From assembly GCA_030841195.1 (NCBI GenBank), contig JAVEDA010000476.1:1-14214 (forward strand): a DNA stretch of 14,214 nt, given 5' to 3'. Both the position numbers and the translations under genes were made by a program. The notes beneath the pieces were generated by a model that was not told where the DNA came from, ran no database searches, and saw only the letters and a program-made list of their open reading frames with translations. Numbering within the stretch: the first letter of the stretch is position 1; each line of letters begins with the position of its first letter. The stretch is from Actinomycetota bacterium. GTDB lineage: Bacteria; Actinomycetota; Actinomycetes; JACCUZ01. This document shows positions 1 to 6,167 of this stretch, piece by piece.

Positions 1-331
1 GTCGGTCTACGAGCCGATTGGCATCGTCAACCTCGAGGCGATGGCCTGCGAGGTGCCCGTCGTCGCGACCGCCACCGGCGGCATACCGGAGGTCGTGGCC
101 GACGGGGAGACCGGCCTGCTGGTGCCGATCGAGCAGGTCGCGGACGGCAGCGGCACCCCGCTCGACCCGGCCCGGTTCGAGGCCGACCTGGTCGCGGCCC
201 TGTCGAAGGTGCTCGCCGAGCCCGAGCGCGCCCGCGAGATGGGTGTGGCCGGCCGGCGTCGGGCGGTGGAGGCGTTCTCGTGGGCCGCGCTGGCGACCCG
301 GACTCTGGACCTCTACCGGGCACTGCTCTGA
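1..331 (+). CDS. glgA: Glycogen synthase / alpha-maltose-1-phosphate synthase (GT4), C-terminal part
   Basis: This is the C-terminal 109 residues of a GT4-family glycosyltransferase; the 5' end lies outside the window and the reading frame enters at base 2. The visible part begins SVYEPIGIVNLEAMAC, the E-x7-E nucleotide-sugar binding motif of GT-B retaining enzymes. It continues with VVATATGGIPEVVADGETGLLV and ends in the helical region FSWAALATRTLDLYRALL. This pattern closely resembles actinobacterial GlgA/GlgM (Rv1212c type), which uses ADP-glucose to extend glucan or to make maltose-1-phosphate in the cytoplasm. The choice between glycogen synthase and maltose-1-phosphate synthase cannot be made from this fragment. 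The stop TGA at 329-331 faces the stop of the next gene across 15 bp, with no terminator-like hairpin seen there. Confidence 0.88.
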   Translation, partial: SVYEPIGIVNLEAMACEVPVVATATGGIPEVVADGETGLLVPIEQVADGSGTPLDPARFEADLVAALSKVLAEPERAREMGVAGRRRAVEAFSWAALATRTLDLYRALL

Positions 332-346
332 ACGCTGGCGACCGGC

Positions 347-1072
347 TCAGGTCACCGGGGGACTGCATGCCGCCTCGACCGCCCGGCGGGCCGCGACGTC
401 GAGATCGCGCAGCACCTGCGACCGGGCGGCCATCTGATCGGCGCTGACGGCCGCGCCCTCGCCGGCCCGGGCCAGCTCCACGATGCTCGCCACCCGCAGC
501 GCCTGCTCGAGGACGGTGTGCGCGCCCGGGTCGACCGAGAGCGGCAGCGCGGGGCGCACCGACCGCGAGCGGGCCGCCAGCACGTCTGCCGCGGCGGGCT
601 CCCACCGGGCGACGTCCAGCCGCGCCAGCACCGCGGCGGCGTCACGCATCATCGCGGTCAGGGCGCGGGAGGCCTCGGCGAGGGGCACCGGCGTCCGCGA
701 GTCAGGCGCCACCGGATGGGCCGACCAGGTCCCGCGCGTCTCGCCGAGCAGTCCCAGCGCCCGACCACCGACCGTCAGCACGGCCTCACCGCGGCCGATG
801 GCACGCTCGTTGAAGGCGGGCGGGCCGGGCAGACCGGTCGCGTCTCCGGGCCGGGGCAGCACCAGCCGCAGGCCGGTGACGCCCAGGGCGCGCAACCGCG
901 CCAGCGCGTACGCCAGGTTCACCGCGCCGTCCTCGTCGGGCAGCCCGAGGACCCGGTGCCCCGCGTCGTGGCTGCCCCGCACCTCGTCGGCAGCCTGGTC
1001 CGGGCTGACCGCGCCGGCGAGGGCCGCACTGCCCCAGGCCGCCATCCGACCCGCGCTCGAGAGCTCACGCAC
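347..1072 (-). CDS. Conserved actinobacterial protein of unknown function
   Basis: I do not recognise a named family. The 241-residue product is soluble (no membrane segment or signal peptide), Ala/Leu/Arg-rich and probably mostly helical. Its N-terminal part reads MAAWGSAALAGAVSPDQAADEV, and the middle holds PPAFNERAIGRGEAVL. The start chosen is GTG at 1072, because a TACCCT -10-like hexamer lies exactly 7 nt upstream (leaderless); ATG at 1045 is the alternative. There is no Shine-Dalgarno sequence at either. Coding is supported by sustained G/C at third positions and by a plausible protein in this frame only; the same frame stays open upstream to 1423, but that part is antisense to the ABC gene. 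It is divergent from an orphan ABC ATPase across a 43-bp shared promoter region, so joint control of the two genes is plausible. Function unknown. Confidence 0.72.
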   Translation of the reverse strand: MRELSSAGRMAAWGSAALAGAVSPDQAADEVRGSHDAGHRVLGLPDEDGAVNLAYALARLRALGVTGLRLVLPRPGDATGLPGPPAFNERAIGRGEAVLTVGGRALGLLGETRGTWSAHPVAPDSRTPVPLAEASRALTAMMRDAAAVLARLDVARWEPAAADVLAARSRSVRPALPLSVDPGAHTVLEQALRVASIVELARAGEGAAVSADQMAARSQVLRDLDVAARRAVEAACSPPVT

Positions 1073-1079
1073 GCCGGTC

Positions 1080-1085
1080 AGGGTA
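1080..1085 (-). promoter_or_regulatory. -10 element of the leaderless 1072 gene
   Basis: TACCCT on the minus strand (TAnnnT), followed by 7 nt (GACCGGC) and then the GTG at 1072. This is the actinobacterial arrangement for a transcript starting at the start codon. It occupies exactly the -35 position of the opposite promoter, 17 bp from that -10. Confidence 0.6.
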
Positions 1086-1102
1086 GGTCGCCCGCCGCTG
1101 GA

Positions 1103-1108
1103 TAGGTT
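1103..1108 (+). promoter_or_regulatory. -10 element of the leaderless ABC ATPase gene
   Basis: TAGGTT, followed by 7 nt (GGGCCGC) and the ATG at 1116. No Shine-Dalgarno sequence is present, so the mRNA is predicted to be leaderless. The 17 bp separating it from the divergent TACCCT hexamer is the normal -35/-10 spacer length. Confidence 0.6.
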
Positions 1109-1115
1109 GGGCCGC

Positions 1116-1898
1116 ATGTCGGACGTGCTGCACTTCTCGCAGGTGAGCGTCCTGCGCGAGGGAGCCACGCTGATCGACCGGCTCGACTGGGAGATCGCCG
1201 AGGGGGAGCGGTGGGTCGTGCTCGGGCCCAACGGCGCCGGCAAGACCACCCTGCTGCAGCTGGCGTCGGCCAACCTGCATCCCAGCCGCGGCACGGCGTC
1301 CGTGCTCGGCGAGACCTTGGGTGCGGTCGACGTGTTCGAGCTCCGCCCGCGGATCGGTCTGTCGAGCGCTGCGCTGGCCGAGCGGCTGCCGCCGCGCGAG
1401 TCCGTGCGCGACGTGGTCCTCACCGCGTCGTACGCCGTCGTGGGCCGGTGGCGCGAGCGCTACGAGCAGATGGACGCTAGCCGGGCCGACGAGCTGCTGG
1501 CGGCCCTCGGCGTCGCGCACCTGGCCGAGCGCCGGTTCGGCACGCTGTCGGAGGGCGAGCGCAAGCGGGTGCAGATCGCCCGGGCGCTGATGACCGACCC
1601 CGAGCTGATGCTGCTCGACGAGCCCGCGGCCGGCCTCGACCTGGGAGGCCGCGAGGACCTGGTGCGCCGGCTCGGTCTCATCGCCGCCGACGAGGACGCG
1701 CCCGCGCTCGTGCTCGTCACCCACCACGTCGAGGAGATCCCGTCCGGCTTCACCCACGTGCTGCTGCTGCGTGGGGGCAAGGTCGTCGCGGCCGGGCCGA
1801 TCGGCAGGACGCTCACCGCGGCCGCGCTGGCCGAGACGTTCGGCCTCGCCCTCGAGCTGGGCCGCACCGGCGACCGCTGGGCCGCCCGCGCCGTCTGA
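1116..1898 (+). CDS. Orphan ABC-type ATPase (YlmA/Rv3041c-like)
   Basis: A 260-residue cytoplasmic ABC ATPase. Walker A GPNGAGKT lies at residues 37-44, the signature is LSEGE (144-148, replacing LSGGQ) followed by RKRVQIARALM, Walker B is LMLLDEP (164-170), and the switch is VTHHVEEIP (H203). The LSEGERKRVQIARAL and EPAAGLDLGGRE strings are typical of the YlmA/ModF-like single-domain ATPases found in many actinobacteria, for example Rv3041c. No permease or binding-protein gene adjoins it, so the substrate cannot be assigned; it may energise a distant permease or act in a non-transport role. The ATG at 1116 is fixed by the TAGGTT -10 seven bases upstream. It diverges from the unknown gene at 347-1072 and is followed by a 358-bp repeat-rich gap. 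Confidence 0.88.
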   Translation: MSDVLHFSQVSVLREGATLIDRLDWEIAEGERWVVLGPNGAGKTTLLQLASANLHPSRGTASVLGETLGAVDVFELRPRIGLSSAALAERLPPRESVRDVVLTASYAVVGRWRERYEQMDASRADELLAALGVAHLAERRFGTLSEGERKRVQIARALMTDPELMLLDEPAAGLDLGGREDLVRRLGLIAADEDAPALVLVTHHVEEIPSGFTHVLLLRGGKVVAAGPIGRTLTAAALAETFGLALELGRTGDRWAARAV

Positions 1899-1938
1899 CC
1901 CCCGCCTCCCCACCCGCCCGCCGTCCGCGCCTCGCGGA

Positions 1939-2018
1939 GTCGACCACGTAAAGCACGTGTGCGGACGCTGCAGCACGTATGCAGCCGTGCTGAGGCGTCC
2001 GCCGGCGTGCTGAGGCGG
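1939..2018 (+). repeat. Interspersed hairpin repeat, copy A
   Basis: An 80-bp element matching 8678-8757 without gaps (about 66 of 80 identical by eye; the first 19 bases are identical). It forms a symmetric hairpin: AGCACG (1952-1957) pairs with CGTGCT (2006-2011); GCGGACGC (1961-1968) pairs with GCGTCCGC (1995-2002); CAGCACG (1971-1977) pairs with CGTGCTG (1986-1992). Internal loops are 3+3 and 2+2 nt and the terminal loop is 8 nt. Seen another way, it carries two AGCACG boxes 20 bp apart and two inverted boxes 20 bp apart. It lies in the gap between two co-directional genes. Confidence 0.85.
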
Positions 2019-2157
2019 GCGCCGGCGCCCTGCTCGGCCGACGGCTCGCCGGTGCGCACCAGTGCCCGCCCGTCGACCACGTATGGCAGGCGGGTCGGCA
2101 CCTCGCCAGGTGGGTGCGCCTCGCAAAGTACCCATCCGCCTCGCAAAGCAGCGGCCA

Positions 2158-2169
2158 CGACGTACGTCG
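2158..2169. repeat. Perfect 12-bp palindrome
   Basis: CGACGTACGTCG is its own reverse complement. It lies 88 bp upstream of the D-amino-acid oxidase start and could be an operator for a dimeric regulator; nothing else supports that role. Confidence 0.4.
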
Positions 2170-2243
2170 GTCGGATGCCCACGTGGTCCGCGGCCAGCGC
2201 GGCGAGTACCACCGTCCTCTATCCATCAGCCGCCGATCCCGAC

Positions 2244-2249
2244 GATCAT
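2244..2249 (+). promoter_or_regulatory. Possible degenerate -10 of the oxidase gene
   Basis: GATCAT keeps the A2 and T6 of TAnnnT and is followed by exactly 7 nt (GGTCCCC) and the GTG at 2257. This is the same spacing as the clearer leaderless starts in this window. The G at position 1 makes it weak. Confidence 0.35.
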
Positions 2250-2256
2250 GGTCCCC

Positions 2257-3210
2257 GTGCGCGTCGTGGTCGTGGGAGCCGGGGTGGTCGGGCTGACCTG
2301 CGCGGTCCGGCTGGCCGAGGCGGGCCACGAGGCCCACGTGCTGGCCCGGGACCTGCCGCACGAGACCACCTCCGCGGTCGCGGCCGCCCTCTGGTACCCC
2401 TACCGCGCGCTCCCCCAGGACCGGGTCACGGCCTGGTCGGCGCGCACCTACGAGGTGCTGACCGAGCTGGCCCGGCAGCCGGGCACCGGCGTTCAGGTCC
2501 GCGACGGGGTCGAGCTGCTCGGCCCCGAGGCGCCGGACCAGCCCTGGTGGCGAGCCGCGGTGCCGGACCTGACGACGGTCCCGGACCCCGCCCCCGGCTA
2601 CCCCCACGGCTGGCGGCTCGCGCTCCCGGTCGCCGAGATGGACGTCTATCTCGACCACCTGGTGGCCCGGCTCGAGCAGGCCGGCGGCACCCTCACCCGG
2701 CACTGGCTGGCCGAGCTGCCGGCCTCCGGTGTCGTCGTCAACGCGAGTGGCCTCGCCTCCCGCGCCCTGGCCGGCGACGGCACGCTGTCCCCCGTCCGCG
2801 GGCAGGTGGTGAAGGTGGCGCAGACCGGGGTGAAGGAGTGGCTGATCGAGTCCTCGGACGAGGAGCGGCCCCTCTATGTCGTCCCGCGCGAGCACGACGT
2901 GGTCGTCGGCGGCACGGCCGACGCAGGCTCATGGAACCTCAGCCCCGACCCGGAGACGGCGACGGCGATCCTGGCCCGGGCCACCGCATTGGTGCCCGCG
3001 CTGCGCGGCGCCGAGGTGCTAGCCCACCGGGTGGGTCTCCGCCCGGCCCGGCCCGCCGTCCGGCTGGAGGCCGTGCCGCACCCGGACGGAGAGTCAGGCG
3101 GGGTGGTGCACTGCTACGGGCACGGCGGCGCGGGGGTGACGTTGTCCTGGGGCTGCGCCGACGACGTGCTCGTCGCCGTCGAGGAGCTGCTCGAGTCGGT
3201 ACGCCGGTAG
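2257..3210 (+). CDS. D-amino-acid oxidase (DAAO family flavoenzyme)
   Basis: An FAD-dependent oxidase of the DAO family that oxidatively deaminates D-amino acids to 2-oxo acids, ammonia and H2O2. From the GTG at 2257 the 317-residue protein opens MRVVVVGAGVVGLTCAVRLA, a Rossmann dinucleotide motif (GAGVVG at 7-12). Further marks are TTSAVAAALWYPYR, VNASGLASRAL, SPVRGQVV, the Arg-containing VGLRPARPAVRLE, and the DAAO signature HCYGHGGAGVTLSWG starting at residue 285. Length is normal for bacterial and fungal DAAOs. GTG 2257 is preferred because a GATCAT -10-like box lies 7 nt upstream; ATG 2248 would add only MVP. Substrate preference (neutral or acidic D-amino acids) cannot be read with certainty. 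Its last 97 bp are antisense to the MFS gene. Confidence 0.86.
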   Translation: MRVVVVGAGVVGLTCAVRLAEAGHEAHVLARDLPHETTSAVAAALWYPYRALPQDRVTAWSARTYEVLTELARQPGTGVQVRDGVELLGPEAPDQPWWRAAVPDLTTVPDPAPGYPHGWRLALPVAEMDVYLDHLVARLEQAGGTLTRHWLAELPASGVVVNASGLASRALAGDGTLSPVRGQVVKVAQTGVKEWLIESSDEERPLYVVPREHDVVVGGTADAGSWNLSPDPETATAILARATALVPALRGAEVLAHRVGLRPARPAVRLEAVPHPDGESGGVVHCYGHGGAGVTLSWGCADDVLVAVEELLESVRR

Positions 3211-4439
3211 CCGCGCAGCCCCGGCGAGAAGAGCGCGACCACGGCCACCACCGCGACGCAGGCCACCCCGCCACCGACCCAGGCGGCCGTCGCGCCGAAG
3301 GCGTCGGCCGTCGCGCCCGCCCGCAGGTCACCCAGCCGCGGCCCACCCGCGACCACGACGATGAACACACCTTGGAGTCGGCCGCGCATCTCGTCCGGCG
3401 CGAAGGTCTGCAGGATCGTCTGCCGGTAGACGCCGGAGACCAGGTCGGCGGCACCGGCGACCGCGAGCAGCACGACCACCAGCCACAGGGACTGCGCCAG
3501 CCCGGACACCGCGACCGACGCTCCCCAGGCGGCGACCGCGACCAGGAGCGCGAGTCCCTGACGGCTCACCCGGCCGATCCAGCCGGAGAGCAGCCCGCCG
3601 ACCACCGAGCCGATGCTGATGGCCGCGAACAGCCAGGCGGCGCTGCCGGCCCCGTTGAACCGCTCGTCGGCCACCTCCGGGAACAGCGCCCGTGGCATGG
3701 CCAGCACCATCGCCACGATGTCGACGACGAAGGACATCAGCAGGATCGGCCGGGTACCGATGAAAGTCAGCCCGGCGAGCACCGACCGCAGCCCCGGGCG
3801 CACCGTCCGGCCGAGCGGTCGCATCGCGGGCAGCCGCAGCGCGGCGTAGAGCCCGGCAGTGAACAGGGCCGCATCGATGCCGTACGCACAGGCGTAGCCG
3901 CCGTGCACGAGCACAACGCCGGCGATCAGCGGACCGAGCACAGAGCCGAAGTTGCTCATCGTGTAGTTCAGCGTGTTGCCGGCCGGCACCAGGTCGAGCG
4001 GCAGCAGTCGTGGAACCAGCGCCCCCCTGGTCGGCGAGGACATCGCGAACGCCGCCGACTGGAGCGCCACCAGGCCGAGCAGCACCCAGCGGTCGCCGTC
4101 GCTCACCAGTGCCTGGACGAGCAGGGCGCCCGTGACCACCCACGCCGCCAGCGACGCCGAGATGAGCAGCGTCCGCCGGTCCACCGCGTCGGACACGGAG
4201 CCGCCGTAGAGCCCCAGGACCACCAACGGGATCAGGGCGGCCAACCCCAGCAGCCCGACCCAGAGCGACGAGCCGGTCACGTCGTACATCTGCACCGAGA
4301 CGGCCACGGCGGTCAGCTGGAACCCCACGAACGCCACGCCCTGGCCGACGAACAACCGCCGGAAGTCCGGGTGCCGCAGCGGCCGGACGTCGACGGCGAC
4401 CCGGCGCAGGAACGAGGTCCGTGAGCCGCCTGCCATCAC
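3114..4439 (-). CDS. MFS exporter of the enterobactin-exporter (EntS/MFS_3) type
   Basis: A 441-residue polytopic membrane protein. The opening RHPDFRRLFVGQGVAFVGFQ and a motif-A-like loop GGSVSDAVDRR (about residues 79-89) are typical of the MFS_3/EntS group. About a dozen hydrophobic segments follow, with a second conserved loop near GGLLSGWIGRVSR. Such proteins act as proton-driven exporters of siderophores or drugs; the substrate is unknown. The GTG at 4439 and ATG at 4436 are adjacent possible starts, preceded by a Shine-Dalgarno-like GAGAGGGG 6-9 nt upstream, unlike the leaderless genes nearby. The last ~30 residues (Ser/Thr-rich TDSSSSSTATSTSS) are written antisense to the oxidase C-terminus, so this tail has no transporter function that I can see. 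It diverges from an ABC exporter 22 bp away. Confidence 0.85.
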   Translation of the reverse strand: MMAGGSRTSFLRRVAVDVRPLRHPDFRRLFVGQGVAFVGFQLTAVAVSVQMYDVTGSSLWVGLLGLAALIPLVVLGLYGGSVSDAVDRRTLLISASLAAWVVTGALLVQALVSDGDRWVLLGLVALQSAAFAMSSPTRGALVPRLLPLDLVPAGNTLNYTMSNFGSVLGPLIAGVVLVHGGYACAYGIDAALFTAGLYAALRLPAMRPLGRTVRPGLRSVLAGLTFIGTRPILLMSFVVDIVAMVLAMPRALFPEVADERFNGAGSAAWLFAAISIGSVVGGLLSGWIGRVSRQGLALLVAVAAWGASVAVSGLAQSLWLVVVLLAVAGAADLVSGVYRQTILQTFAPDEMRGRLQGVFIVVVAGGPRLGDLRAGATADAFGATAAWVGGGVACVAVVAVVALFSPGLRGYRRTDSSSSSTATSTSSAQPQDNVTPAPPCP

Positions 4440-4461
4440 CCGCTACCCCTCTCGATACGGC

Positions 4462-5321
<860 letters not shown>

Positions 5322-5325
<4 letters not shown>

Positions 5326-6158
5326 CGACGCCGGTGTCCGACACGACCGACGCCACCGGTCGACTGCCCGGCACCTTGTCGATCGGCCTGCATCGGGTGC
5401 GCATCGAGCTGCTGCAGTTCGGCCGCGACCGGGAGGCGGCCTTCTTCACGGTCATCCTTCCGGTGCTCCTGCTGGTCGTCTTCGGCTCGGCCTTCAGCGG
5501 CGACGTGGCGCGCGGGGTGTCGTTCAGCCAGTACTTCCTGGCCGGGATGATCGCGTCAGGGATCGTCTACACGTCGTTCCAGAACCTCGCGATCTCGATC
5601 CCGCAGGAACGCGACGTCGGGACGCTCAAGCGGCTGCTCGGGACACCCATGCCGAAGGCCTCGTACTTCATCGGCAAGATCGGCCTGATCCTGGTGATCT
5701 ACATCGGGCAGGTCGTCCTCATGAGCGCCATCGGGGTCGTGCTGTTCGACGTCCACCTGCCCAGCGACCCGGCCGACTGGTGGACGTTCACCTGGGTGAG
5801 CGCGCTCGGGCTGGTGTGCTGCACGTTGCTCGGCATCGCCTTCTCGGCCGTCGCACGCAGTGGGCGTGGCGCGCCGGCGCTGGTGTCGCCGGTGGTGCTC
5901 GTTCTGCAGTTCACGTCCGGGGTGTTCTTCCAGTACGACGAGCTGCCGCCGTGGATGCAGCAGCTGGCCGCACTGTTCCCACTCAAGTGGCTGTGCCAGG
6001 GCATGCGCTCGGTGTTCCTGCCGGACAGCTTCCAGCGCCAGGAGCTGGCCGGTTCGTGGGAGCTCGGGCGCACCGCGCTGGTCCTGGCCCTCTGGTCGGT
6101 GGCCGCCCTGGTGCTGGCGCTGCGGTACTTCCGGTGGCAGCACCGCGACGACACCTGA
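5322..6158 (+). CDS. ABC-2 type exporter, permease subunit
   Basis: A 278-residue integral membrane protein with six hydrophobic segments, roughly at residues 40-58, 70-88, 117-142, 157-177, 184-203 and 251-270. The loop QERDVGTLKRLLGTPM after the second segment is the ABC-2 family hallmark (E, then a short spacer, then GTL-RLL-TP). LPPWMQQLAALFPLKW before the last segment is also typical. It is the partner of the ATPase at 4462, starting at GTG 5322 inside that gene's stop (GTGA overlap). Its stop faces that of the mutase gene, 9 bp away, with no room for a separate terminator. Confidence 0.9.
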
Positions 6159-6167
6159 GGCCGGAGC

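Larger units (their letters stand above)
1899..2256. other. 358-bp intergenic gap rich in short repeats and palindromes
   Basis: No convincing gene lies here. Besides hairpin repeat A, it holds a second GTCGACCACGTA (2072-2083, the first 12 bases of repeat A), a perfect palindrome GGTGCGCACC (2051-2060), a perfect 12-bp palindrome CGACGTACGTCG (2158-2169), and CGCCTCGCAAAG twice at a 20-bp period (2117-2128, 2137-2148) with a degenerate CACCTCGCCAGG at 2099. The strings CCACGTAAAG, CCACGTATGG and CCTCGCAAAG look like variants of one box. A minus-strand reading frame crosses the whole gap, with third positions that lean G/C from 2212 to about 2020, but it has no recognisable product and runs on antisense into the ABC gene. 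Confidence 0.7.

Noticed and set aside
1959..4424. An 821-codon open plus-strand frame, Arg/Gly/Pro-rich
   Set aside because: It is an off-frame reading through the oxidase gene and antisense through the MFS gene; its composition is typical of shadow frames in very GC-rich DNA.
4440..4461. 43/17 divergent promoter at the MFS/ABC exporter pair
   Set aside because: The gap is 22 bp (or 34-37 bp with alternative starts), the MFS gene has a Shine-Dalgarno sequence, and no paired hexamers at 17 bp were found.
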